Assembly (NCBI GenBank): GCA_000824845.1
Contig: CCNC01000190.1
Location: 1 to 64,000, forward strand
DNA from: Mesorhizobium sp. ORS 3359
GTDB taxonomy: Bacteria > Pseudomonadota > Alphaproteobacteria > Rhizobiales > Rhizobiaceae
DNA length: 64,000 bases
Direction of reading: 5' to 3'
In this document: piece after piece, positions 16,491 to 25,800 of the stretch
Layout of the letters: every line of letters starts with the position of its first letter
Position numbering within the stretch: the first letter of the stretch is position 1
Notes under the pieces: model-generated
The model's database searches: none
Told to the model about the DNA's origin: nothing
Seen by the model: only the letters and a program-made list of their open reading frames with translations
Made by a program: the position numbers and the translations under genes

Positions 16491-17561
16491 ATGAAGGCCC
16501 TTCGTTTTCACGCCGCGCGCGATTTACGGCTGGAGGATATAGATCCGCCCGCCGCCCCGGAGCCGAACGACGTCATCGTTGCGGTCAGCCATTGCGGGAT
16601 TTGCGGTACCGACATTCACGAGTACCTGGACGGACCGATATTCGTGTCGACGCGGCCGCACCCTCTCACTGGAGCGTCGGCCCCGATCGTGCTTGGCCAC
16701 GAATTCTCAGGCAGAATCGTCGCCATCGGGCGCGCTGTCAGCCGCTTCTCCGAAGGCGACCGGGTTGCGATCCTCCCCCATCTCAACAAACCGGGAGACT
16801 ATTTCGTGCGCCGCGGGATCGGTCACATCAGCGATACGACGGCTCTGGTGGGCCTCTCTTCGGCCTATGGCGGCATGGGGGAATATGCGGTCCTTCCGCA
16901 GGACAACATCGTGAAATTGCCGGATGGCGTGAGCGACGAACAAGGCGCGCTTTTCGAGCCGATGGCCGTGGCCATCAATGCGATCGACCGGGGCGGCGTC
17001 GATGCCGGCAGCACGGTTTTGGTGACCGGCGCCGGTCCGATAGGCATCCTTGCGGCAATGGCTGCGAAAGCCGCCGGCGCATCGAGGGTCGTGGTGTCCG
17101 AAGCAAATCCCGCACGCCGCCTGAGGCTGGAGTCTCTTGAACTCGGCTATGAGGTCGTCGACCCCACTTCGGCGAATTTTGGCGATGCCGTGCTGGGGCC
17201 GACCGAGGAGGGCTTGGGCGTCGATGTGGCGATTGAATGCGCGGGCAACGAGCGCGCCCTGGCCGATTGCATCCGGCTTTTACGGCGCGGTGGAACGATA
17301 GTTCAGGTGGGCATCTTCGTCGAGCCTCCTCGCGTGGACATGCGGCTGCTTGTTTCCAAGGCGGTGACGCTGACAACGAGCTGGGGCTTTCCGATCACCA
17401 TCGGCCCCCGCGTCGTCCAGATGATCGCTGCCGGACAGGTCCAGCCAGAAAAAATCATAACGGGTCGGGTGGCGATGGCCGACGCCATCGCCCGGGGCTT
17501 CGATGCGCTTGCGCGGCCGGACCAGGACCATCTGAAAATTCTCATCGCTGTCACGGTCTAA
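16491..17561 (+). CDS. Zinc-dependent MDR dehydrogenase, butanediol/sorbitol dehydrogenase type
   Basis: A 356-residue medium-chain dehydrogenase. Catalytic zinc ligands are visible: Cys38 in GICGTD and His70-Glu71 in LGHEF. The Rossmann motif is VTGAGPIGILAAMAAKA. It resembles 2,3-butanediol and polyol dehydrogenases, which oxidise vicinal diols with NAD. Unusually, the structural-zinc lobe with its four cysteines is absent; the matching region reads LPHLNKPGDYFVRRG. A strong GGGAGGA site precedes the ATG. The next SDR gene follows after 38 bases, so the two form one unit read away from the FAH operon. Confidence 0.87.
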   Translation: MKALRFHAARDLRLEDIDPPAAPEPNDVIVAVSHCGICGTDIHEYLDGPIFVSTRPHPLTGASAPIVLGHEFSGRIVAIGRAVSRFSEGDRVAILPHLNKPGDYFVRRGIGHISDTTALVGLSSAYGGMGEYAVLPQDNIVKLPDGVSDEQGALFEPMAVAINAIDRGGVDAGSTVLVTGAGPIGILAAMAAKAAGASRVVVSEANPARRLRLESLELGYEVVDPTSANFGDAVLGPTEEGLGVDVAIECAGNERALADCIRLLRRGGTIVQVGIFVEPPRVDMRLLVSKAVTLTTSWGFPITIGPRVVQMIAAGQVQPEKIITGRVAMADAIARGFDALARPDQDHLKILIAVTV

Positions 17562-17599
17562 ACCGGCGGCGTCACGAGTATCGGCAAGGAGGAAGAAGA

Positions 17600-18328
17600 A
17601 TGGGCCGTCTTGAAGGCAAGGTCGTGCTTGTGACCGGTGCAGCACAAGGGATTGGCGCCGCGATCGGAAAGCTATTCGCCGCCGAGGGTGCCATGCTTTA
17701 TCTGACCGACGTCCAGCCGTCACCGAAAGGCGACCTTCAGCCCGGCACGCAGTATCGTCGGCTCGACGTATCGAAAGAAGATGATTGGCGCGCCGTCGTC
17801 TCGGAGATTGTCGAGCGTCATGATCGTGTGGATGTGCTCGTGAACAATGCCGGCATTGTCGAGCACTATGGCCAGATAGACGCCACTAGCACCGAAGCCT
17901 GGCACCGGGTCATCTCGGTTAACCAGACGGGAACTTTCTTCGGCATGCGCGAGATCGTCCCCGTCATGAAGCGCAACGGCGGAGGATCCATCGTGAATTT
18001 CTCCTCGATCTGGGGCACCACCGGCGCCGCCGGAGCGGCCCCATATCAAGCCGCGAAGGGAGCGGTCCGCACCATGACAAAGAACGCGGCCATCAGCTAC
18101 GCCAAGGACAACATCCGGGTAAACTCCGTCCATCCCGGCATTATTTGGACACCGCTGATCGAAGGCCAGAGCAAGGAGATGAATGAGAGCATCATCGCTG
18201 TCACGCCGATGGGGCGTGCAGGCAGGCCAGACGAAATCGCCTTTGGTGTGCTCTATCTGGCAAGCGACGAATCCTCCTTCGTGACGGGCTTGGAGCTGAA
18301 CATAGATGGCGGCTACCTGGCACAGTGA
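17600..18328 (+). CDS. Short-chain dehydrogenase/reductase (SDR)
   Basis: A 242-residue SDR: TGAAQGIG, LVNNAGIVEHYG, catalytic Ser in FSSIWG, YQAAK (Tyr, Lys) and LNIDGGYLAQ at the end. AAGGAGGA at 17586-17593 fixes the start at 17600; the longer open frame overlapping the dehydrogenase gene is rejected. It resembles the 3-alpha/20-beta-hydroxysteroid and cyclopentanol dehydrogenase branch, but the substrate is not predictable. Last gene of the catabolic island. Confidence 0.9.
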   Translation: MGRLEGKVVLVTGAAQGIGAAIGKLFAAEGAMLYLTDVQPSPKGDLQPGTQYRRLDVSKEDDWRAVVSEIVERHDRVDVLVNNAGIVEHYGQIDATSTEAWHRVISVNQTGTFFGMREIVPVMKRNGGGSIVNFSSIWGTTGAAGAAPYQAAKGAVRTMTKNAAISYAKDNIRVNSVHPGIIWTPLIEGQSKEMNESIIAVTPMGRAGRPDEIAFGVLYLASDESSFVTGLELNIDGGYLAQ

Positions 18329-19032
18329 TCGATGCTGGCTTCTCTTTTGCGAATCTGTATCGCAGCGCAAAGCTGCCATTCCGCAGAAGACAAAAAGGAT
18401 GGGCGAGTGGCTGGATTGGCTCTTGAATCGACTTTGGCGAACCGCTTCGTAAACTATTGATTTACAAAGATCATGTCGGTCACTGAGGGTCATTGTTTTC
18501 GACAGGAAATCAAGACGTTAGCGGACGGTCCGCCACCCCATTTCCTTCGTATTCTCTCGTATGGTCTGGCGAACCCAACGACGATGAACGAGGTTAACTA
18601 CTAGCTTCGAGATATCAACGCTGTGGCTGCCGGTCGCCAGGAGCGTCCTCCTAGTGAATGACCGCAATGGGGCCGCTTCCTGCCGTCCGGTGATGGGCGG
18701 TAGCATTCCGAAAGCGGACATGCTCGTTAACTGGTGCGACGGCTGTGATGAATTCTTTCGGGTTCGTGTCGACAGGATTCTATGATCTTGGCCGGCGGTG
18801 ACGACAAGGATAGCGTTGCGCTCTATGCGCCCCGACGCCCGCCCTCTAGATCGACGACAACTCCGAGACGAATACAGGGAAGGCCGGTACCCTACTCACG
18901 GATGAGAGTCTGATCAACCGTCGTCTCTAGTTCCACCCCCAGCCCTGTGCAGCTTCAGCCGATCCGACTGCGTGGAAACCCGCCAAGCAGCCAAACCTTC
19001 TTGCCTTAAACCTTGACAGGGAACATGAGACA
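18329..19032. other. Gene-poor interval between catabolic island and YcaO/TfuA operon
   Basis: No coding region with a ribosome site or recognisable product was found. Short open frames here (for example 18518-18721, minus) look random. The segment near 18655-18725 resembles degraded intergenic sequence common in rhizobial genomes; this is an impression only. No tRNA-like fold or clear terminator was seen. The composition changes sharply at about 19100, where the AT-rich orphan gene begins. Confidence 0.4.
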
Positions 19033-19605
19033 CTAGTCGTTCAGCTTTCCGCCACGGTGTCCCATCGTCATCTTGGATGCGTACATCGTCGGTGAACGCT
19101 TGCCTGGAAGGTTCGCCTCAAGGACGATCTGTTCGACAAAGCCCTGGTTCACTTCGAATTCCACGCATTGGTCGAGCTTGTCGACAATCCACAACTTATA
19201 TTTTTCTTTAGTGTCGGGATCCTCCTTTAGGTCATAACCGCAGTCGTCAGTAGGGATGCTTCGAGGGCTGGCAGGTATAAGCATAAGTTTCGGCTTTGGG
19301 AGGTCATAGCAGTGCCCTTCATAAGAATACCCTACAATAACCCCACATGATATTGGATTATCCTCGTCCCATGTCGCGGCCAAGATAAATACTATCCCTA
19401 TCTTCGATTTTGTGTCGATGACAACCAAATCTGTCTTTGTTACATCAGTCTTTATCCTTATCTTTTTATTTGTACTTTCGATATTATTTGCATCTATATG
19501 TTTCAATAGGTCGCTTTTCGGAGTTATACCATAAAGGCGTACCTGTGTTGCGTTGTAGGCACCTTTCGGAAACGTCAGTGTCGGCCGGTGAAAGTCGTCG
19601 CTCAT
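19033..19605 (-). CDS. Orphan AT-rich protein at the end of the YcaO/TfuA operon
   Basis: A 190-residue protein from the ATG at 19605, which is preceded by AAGGAGTGAGGAAA; a Met 24 bases further upstream lacks this spacing. I do not recognise the family. It is rich in Lys, Asp and Ile, has no signal peptide or clear membrane segment, and contains four Cys (in ISCGVI, GHCYDL, DDCGYD and DQCVEF) and a basic C-terminus (PGKRSPTMYASKM...HRGGKLND). Its codons are strikingly AT-rich compared with all neighbours, especially 19380-19500, a sign of recent acquisition. It lies 33 bases after the metallopeptidase gene and in the same direction, so it is probably cotranscribed. Substrate, immunity or accessory roles in the modification system are all open. 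Confidence 0.6.
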   Translation of the reverse strand: MSDDFHRPTLTFPKGAYNATQVRLYGITPKSDLLKHIDANNIESTNKKIRIKTDVTKTDLVVIDTKSKIGIVFILAATWDEDNPISCGVIVGYSYEGHCYDLPKPKLMLIPASPRSIPTDDCGYDLKEDPDTKEKYKLWIVDKLDQCVEFEVNQGFVEQIVLEANLPGKRSPTMYASKMTMGHRGGKLND

Positions 19606-19638
19606 TTTCCTCACTCCTTTTTGTTGCAATCGATCAGT

Positions 19639-20847
19639 TCATAGAATCTCTCGCCATCTGAAGTTTTCTTCAAACTTTTCCGCAAGCGCGGGCGCCACCC
19701 GGTCGCTGACATCGACCAACGAGGCGGCGGCATTCTCGAAGGTCAGGTCATCTGCATCGAGGCGCGGCCATGCCTGAGCAAGTGCGAGGGCCACTTCGTC
19801 CCTTGCTCTGATCAGCATGCTCTTGAACATGAAGGGCCGAGCGCGAAAAGCGCGGGACGTGAAATCCGAGATGCGTTGCATGTCGGACTGGTCGACATCC
19901 CTGATATCGATCCCCAGCACCCGCTCGTCGGCCAACCCCTCGTGCACCAATGCCGCGTGGTAGATGTCGACGATCGTGTCGAACACAGCTCCCGTGAACG
20001 GACGTGACCTGTCATGGATTTCCGCCGTCACCTCCGACATGCGGCGTGCGTTGCTGGCGAGGCGGATCTGCCGATTGCCAGTCAGTTCGGCAATCCGGTT
20101 CAATTCATTGAGAACAAGCAGGTTGCCGTCGCAGTGCCGCAGCAGCCGGTCTATGCCGCTGTCGAAATTCAGGAACGACAAAAGCGAGATCAGATCCGAG
20201 CTGGCTTCGTGGAACGGTCCGAAATCGCCTTGAGTCAGGCCGCCGGCTGGTGTCCCGAACAGCGAAAACAAGATTGCGTGGCCGACCTCGTGTGCGATCA
20301 CATCGAAGTTGAGTGCATAGGGATACTTGCCTCCGTCGATGCCGCGCTCTCGGCCCAGTTCCAGATAGCCATAGCCCGATTGCGCATTCTCCCAGTCGAC
20401 GAAGGGGATGATTTCGAGCCGCTCGTACGTCTCGGCAAAATACCAGACAATCGGTTTGCCGAGGTAGCTTTCCCAGATGTCCAGCACGCGGCTGACCGAG
20501 GCGAAAGCGTGGGCAGAAAGGAACTGCCGCGAGGTCAGGGAAAGCTGATCGAAATGGCCGTCAAAGCCAGCCTCCGCAGGCGGAAAGATTTCGCCGACAA
20601 ACGGTGGCAGATAAGGGTAGTCGTAAGGCTCCTTGTCGAAGAGCGGATCGCGAACATAGATGCGGCGATCTTCCGGGCCGGAGCGGATCAGATCGGGTGG
20701 AGTAGAAATCCATACTGTTTCTGGTGTTCCGTAGCCCGAAAGGTGAGGGACCTGCGGGTAGACCAGGAACCGCGTTCCCAGCAACCGATCTTGCGCAACG
20801 ACACGATCGACCGCGTCCAATTGCTTGGCCCCCTCTGACGCTCCCAC
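19639..20847 (-). CDS. Gluzincin-type zinc metallopeptidase of a RiPP-like operon
   Basis: A 402-residue protein with the zinc-peptidase motif HEVGH at residues 186-190 (VIAHEVGHAILFSLFG) and a second motif FHEASSDLISLL whose Glu214 fits as third zinc ligand, 24 residues on, as in thermolysin-like gluzincins. Zinc and catalytic residues therefore look intact. No signal peptide is seen, so it probably acts in the cytoplasm. The start is GTG at 20847 with a weak ribosome site; no better start is visible. It is read after YcaO and TfuA genes, 52 bases downstream of the latter. Leader-peptide removal from a modified peptide would be a natural role, but that is inferred from context. Confidence 0.75.
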   Translation of the reverse strand: MGASEGAKQLDAVDRVVAQDRLLGTRFLVYPQVPHLSGYGTPETVWISTPPDLIRSGPEDRRIYVRDPLFDKEPYDYPYLPPFVGEIFPPAEAGFDGHFDQLSLTSRQFLSAHAFASVSRVLDIWESYLGKPIVWYFAETYERLEIIPFVDWENAQSGYGYLELGRERGIDGGKYPYALNFDVIAHEVGHAILFSLFGTPAGGLTQGDFGPFHEASSDLISLLSFLNFDSGIDRLLRHCDGNLLVLNELNRIAELTGNRQIRLASNARRMSEVTAEIHDRSRPFTGAVFDTIVDIYHAALVHEGLADERVLGIDIRDVDQSDMQRISDFTSRAFRARPFMFKSMLIRARDEVALALAQAWPRLDADDLTFENAAASLVDVSDRVAPALAEKFEENFRWREIL

Positions 20848-20899
20848 GCTATCACGGCGCTTACGTTGCGTAAATCGTCGGCCGCCAAGAGGTCAGGGC

Positions 20900-21622
20900 C
20901 TATAGCGTCAGCCCCGCATCATCCATATCCTTGGAGAAGGCCGAGGTTAGCTGCAATTCCGGCAGGGGGGGTGCTTTTTCAAATGCCTGCTCCCGCAAAA
21001 GTTCGAGTGCCCGCAGGGCATCTTGCTTTTTTTGCTGGACGAAAGCCGCGCCGAGTTCCCTGCACAATCTTTCGACATCGTCCTTGCCGTCGTGTGCATC
21101 CCGGACCATCCGCGGCAGGGTGCGCTGGCGAAAGTTGACAGCCTGTGCCGCACCCTCGAGCCTCGCCTGCTGTTCGGGTGAAATCACGCCGCGCCGGCAA
21201 GCAGCGCGAAGAGTCCGGCGCAGGTCAATCAGCGCATGCGTCATTTGAGCGAAATTCACCTCGGCCGGTCCATGCAATACCGCTACAGCGTCGTCGGGTG
21301 CAAAGGCGAAGCGGCGATACCATCGGTAGATAAGCCCCACTCCCTGCATATGGGGGAACAGCTCGGCTGCTCGAAGGGCACCCATGCTGGCCGCGCCGAC
21401 GACATGAATGCCGCGGCTGAGAGCCCACAGGATTTCCTTGTGCCGAACCGCCGGCTCAGCCTGAAAACCGCCGTCTATGATAAGGATCGCACTCGGGTAG
21501 AAATGCTGCACAGCCGAAACGATCGAGCCTTGCACGGCGGGGGGAAGGCATACCGCATCGACGACCTTCAACGCGTCGGCATGGGACACGGTCGGGCCGG
21601 TGAAGACGACTTTCGGGCGCAT
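20900..21622 (-). CDS. TfuA-like protein, partner of YcaO
   Basis: A 240-residue TfuA-domain protein (named after the trifolitoxin locus of Rhizobium). Characteristic parts: VVFTGPTVSHADAL at the N-terminus, ILIIDGGFQAEPAVRHKEILWAL, and HVVGAASMGALRAAEL near residues 74-89. TfuA proteins act with YcaO enzymes and are required for backbone thioamide formation in thioamidated peptides and in methyl-coenzyme M reductase, probably by delivering sulfide. The gene starts five bases after the YcaO stop, so the two are coupled. The C-terminal half (~residues 130-220) is helical and charged. Confidence 0.88.
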   Translation of the reverse strand: MRPKVVFTGPTVSHADALKVVDAVCLPPAVQGSIVSAVQHFYPSAILIIDGGFQAEPAVRHKEILWALSRGIHVVGAASMGALRAAELFPHMQGVGLIYRWYRRFAFAPDDAVAVLHGPAEVNFAQMTHALIDLRRTLRAACRRGVISPEQQARLEGAAQAVNFRQRTLPRMVRDAHDGKDDVERLCRELGAAFVQQKKQDALRALELLREQAFEKAPPLPELQLTSAFSKDMDDAGLTL

Positions 21623-21627
21623 AATCT

Positions 21628-22782
21628 CTACCCCTGCAAAAGCGGTTGCAAGGCAGGAATGACAATCCTGACAACGGACAGAGCGTCGAGCGGTCCCGTT
21701 CCCACCCGGATTAGGTGAACGGCATCGAATCCTCTCTCTTCGAGAATTGCTAAGAGGACCGAAAGCGCGTCCGACGCCGTGTTGACCTTCTGCTCGGCGA
21801 GCGCGCGGAAATCCACGCTGCGCGGGCCATCCCGGAGGAGCCGGCGATGCGCTGCGATCATCTGCCGATCGGGGTATTTCGGATAGGATGCGCGCGTCAG
21901 GTCATCGCGCGCGCCCGAGATCGCCGCCAGACGGGCCTGGGCCGCTTCGTAGATGGCGTGTGCCGCCGCGCCGGCGAAACTGAAACCGGCAGCCGAGCCA
22001 TCAGCCGGATGATCCAAAAGGACCGTTTCGATCGGTTCGTCTTCCAGCAGATGGCACCACACCACCGGGATGCCCAACGGCGACAAAGCCTGCCAAAGGC
22101 CGACCAGCACGTTCTTGGCCGCCAAAGTTTCCAGGAGATCACGGAGCGACGGATCATCGATCGTCTCGGGATCGATGCGTTGACGGTGGAAAAAACCGTG
22201 GGTCCGGTATGCCGTGGCGATCGCGTCGCGTTCGATGCATTCAAGCATGCCATGAACGATGGCATCCGGCTCCTCGAAGCCTGCAGCCAAACCGCTCGTC
22301 GATGCCGCGAAAATGCCGTCGTGGGGCAGTGACGGCAACACATAGGCGGTGTGCGCGAGCTCGAATGGGACCAGGTCGCGGCTGCCGGTAAGAAGATTGT
22401 CCGCGGCTACCCACGCCGTCTCCCTGCCGCGCCATCCGGGCGCGGTGCCCCCCTGGAGATGCCTTTCGAAACGACCGGGCGGGATGCGCAATTGATCGGC
22501 GCAGCCGACGACTGTGTCGAAATTCGCCACCTGCTCTGCAAAGAAGGTCTCGGCCGATTCCAGCATGGCCGATATCGCGGCTTGCGCCAGGGTGGCGCCC
22601 TTGCCTTGCGCGACCGCGTTGGAGAGCGAGAAAGGTCTTGTCACCTGCACGACCGGGATGCCGAGTTGGTCGAGCCCGGTAATGTCGGCGATCCGCGTAA
22701 TGCCAAGGCCTTGGCGCATGTTCATCAGCCTCGCCAGCGCCTCGTCGGGCGGCGGACCAAGGCGTTTATATCGCTCCAGCAT
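21628..22782 (-). CDS. YcaO-like ATP-dependent cyclodehydratase/thioamidase
   Basis: A 384-residue YcaO-domain enzyme. YcaO proteins use ATP to activate a peptide backbone amide; with a TfuA partner the outcome is usually a thioamide. ATP/Mg-binding motifs are visible: SAMLESAETFF (~71-81), GMLECIERDA (~178-187) and EAAQARLAAISGARDD (~279-294). It ends PALQPLLQG rather than in the proline-rich tail of azoline-forming YcaO proteins. No fused E1-like or Ocin-ThiF domain is present, again fitting the TfuA-type group. The gene follows the cyclase/AAA regulator gene by 23 bases and is followed by tfuA after five. Confidence 0.9.
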   Translation of the reverse strand: MLERYKRLGPPPDEALARLMNMRQGLGITRIADITGLDQLGIPVVQVTRPFSLSNAVAQGKGATLAQAAISAMLESAETFFAEQVANFDTVVGCADQLRIPPGRFERHLQGGTAPGWRGRETAWVAADNLLTGSRDLVPFELAHTAYVLPSLPHDGIFAASTSGLAAGFEEPDAIVHGMLECIERDAIATAYRTHGFFHRQRIDPETIDDPSLRDLLETLAAKNVLVGLWQALSPLGIPVVWCHLLEDEPIETVLLDHPADGSAAGFSFAGAAAHAIYEAAQARLAAISGARDDLTRASYPKYPDRQMIAAHRRLLRDGPRSVDFRALAEQKVNTASDALSVLLAILEERGFDAVHLIRVGTGPLDALSVVRIVIPALQPLLQG

Positions 22783-22805
22783 CGCGGATGCTCTTGCAGG
22801 GCCGG

Positions 22806-25800
22806 CTAGCGCCGACCGGGCGATTCAGGATTGACGATCAGCGCGGCGCCCGACTCGAGAGCGGATTTCGCACGTTCGACCCGATCGCGATAGCGCAACG
22901 ACAGTTCAGGTGACAGGCCTGATGATTGAAGGGTTTCGTATGTACTGACGAGGAAAGGCACGGCGCCTTGCTCCGCGGCTATGGCGATGCTCTTTTCGAG
23001 GGCAGCGACTACGTTCGCTTTCGCATCGCCCTGGAGAAGAAGCAGCTCCGCCATTCGCCTGTAGAGTTCTGCCAGCCAGAAGCGGCTGCCGCCGGCCTCG
23101 GCCTGGGCCACAGCCGAGTCCAGCAGAGCGAGCGCCTCATCGACCTCGGCAGTTCGTGTCAAAAGCTCCGCCAGCATGCCGCAATAGACCGGTTCGTCCT
23201 CAGGCGTCTGGAATTCGCCATGGAGGCCAAGGCCTTGCCGCATTTTTTCCCTGCCGCTCTCGACCTGGCCCGCGTTGCCGTCGCACCAGCCTTCGAAGAT
23301 TTGCGCTGCGGCGGCGAGGGCGGGCATATGATGACGCTCGGTCAAGTGGCGCAGATCCGCTATCACGCTTCGCAGCATCGAAAAATCGCGGCGATAGCAA
23401 TGCAGCATCGCCTCGTTGAGGTAGGCATGCGCTATGCTGCCGGCATGTCCGGTTTGCTGCGCCCAGCTCCTAGCTTCCGACATCGAATGGAGCGCGCTTG
23501 CCGGCTTCCCGACGAACCACATTGACAAGGCGCGGTGGGCGAGCCCGCAGACCCTCGCGTCATGCCCGCCAAACAACGCAGCATGGGCTTTGCCCTGGCC
23601 GTGCTCATAGAGCGACAGTCCGGCGCCGACCGCCGCGATGCAGCGGTCGTGGCGGCCAAGATTGAAGTCGATTGCCCACACGCAGTGCCTGGCCTGGAGT
23701 TGCACTTCGGCATCCTCGACATCTTTGAGATCGCTGAGCACGACCTCCGCCCGCTCGCCGTCCATGACGGTATCCGTAAACCACCAGCCCCAGTAGATCG
23801 GAAACCACTTGGCCCGCTCGGCAACCGGCCGCCGCCGGGCGATCATCACGCCGTCCTCGTACAATTTGCGGGCGGGCGCCGAGTTCGGACCTTCGACAGC
23901 GGTCAGGATGGGACCGAGCACGATCATTGCCGATAGCCGCAGCGCGTCTCGCGTGTCGGCTGCCGTAACGCGCTCGCAGAGCGCCAATGCATGCTCGAGT
24001 ATCTGCCTCGCTTCCGCCATTGCCGAGCGGGACGAGCTTTCCGTGCCTGCGATCACGAACTGAGCGATCGCGTCCTCCAGAAGGCCTGCGCGCTCTGCAT
24101 GCTCGGCGACCTCGGCGGTGCCCAGCCACCCGGCCAGGTTTCGGTTGTGGCTCACCGCGGCAAACAGGCGGCGATGCAAGGCCTGCCGTCTCTTGCGCAG
24201 CGTTGCGTTGTAGATCGTCTCCTGGATGAGCGCATGGCGCACGCCATAGACCGGAGCGCCGGAAGGCCGCACACGGATCAGGAACCCGGCCTCACTCAGC
24301 GAATCCAGCGCGTTTGCGATGGCTTCGTCGTCGAGCTCCGGCAACAGCGCGCGCAGCAATTCCTGATTGAAACGATTGCCCGCAACGGCCGCAGCGCGCG
24401 CGACTTCGCGTGCCGGCCCCAGCGTTTCGAGCCTGGCCTCGATCACGCTTTCGAACACCGAGGCATGACTGCGCGTCTCACTCTGCGACAGCCGATCCGT
24501 TGCCGAGGCCGCGTTCTCGGTCATCCACTGGCAGATTTCTTCGATGAACAGCGGGACGCCTCCGGTCACGCGTTCCACCACGTCGAGCAATTCCGGGGAA
24601 GTTGACGGCTTGCCTTGCGGCCACATGGCCGCGATCGCCATCCGCGTTTGCTCGCGATTGAGCGGCTTTAGCGAGATATGCCTTGGATTCGATGCTGCCA
24701 GCCAGCTCCCAGATTCAGGGCGCGTGGTCGCGATGACAAGCGCCCGGAAGTGAGGGGCCGACTGTGCAAGTTCAGCCAACAATTGTCTCGACGTCAGATC
24801 GATCCAATGGATGTCCTCGACCACCAGAACAATCGGCCCGCTGGCGCACAGGGCTTCAAGCGCGTGGCGAACCGCCCAGTTGGCTTTCGCGCGCATCGCC
24901 TCAGCGTCGATCTCCTTGAGCATCGGATCGGCTCCCGCAGCGCCGAGCAGGAACGAAAAGATTTCGATGATTTCAGGATCGCGGACGTCATGATCGCGGA
25001 ATGCTTCCGCCACGGCGGCAGCGCTCAGCTGTCCTTCGTTGCCGGCGAGATCGCCGCGTACGTTCTGTAGCAGCGGATGGAGCGCCGAGCGCAAGCCGCC
25101 GGGGGTGCACTGGAAGAACAGCAGTTTCGCGCGCTGATGACGCGTGCGCCGGCGTACTTCGTGGAGAATGCGCGACTTGCCGATCCCGGCCTCGCCCTCG
25201 ATCACCACCACGCCGCCGTTTCCCGCAATGGCGCTATCCCATGCTTCGGAGATCGTGGCGAGCTCGGCCTCGCGATCGATGAGCGGACTGCTCAGCCGCC
25301 CGAAGGCGAAGAAGCGGTCGACCTCGCGCTTGTGACTCAGCGCGCGCCAGACCAGCTCCGGCTCGGCAAACCCCTTGACCGCATGGGCGCCCCTAAAGCT
25401 GAACACATGCGACCGTCGCGCAAGGTTGCGCGTCGCGTCCGAGACCACCACCGTATCCGGCTGCGCGATGGCCTGGAGCCGCGTGGCCATCGCGAAGGCC
25501 GGGCCGGTGACATTGTCATGACCGGTGTCGGCGTCACCCTTGTGGATCAGGGTCATCGATGTCGCGATTCCGACGCGGACATGCAAATCGGCACGGCCTT
25601 TGTCCAAACCGACGCGCCTGCAGGCGTCGATGATTTCGAGCCCGGCTCGGATCGCCAGCGATGCCGCGTCCTTGGCGTCTATTTCGGCAGGAAACAAAGC
25701 AACGCCGCCATCACCGACCTCCACCCGGACGGCACCCGAGCATGACGCGACCGCCTGTCTCGTCGCCCGCTGGAAGGCTGATATCAGTTCCTCGAACTCT

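Noticed and set aside
18518..18721. Possible RiPP precursor near the YcaO/TfuA operon
   Set aside because: The 67-residue frame has no ribosome site, no core-like repeat, and lies over 300 bases beyond the last operon gene.
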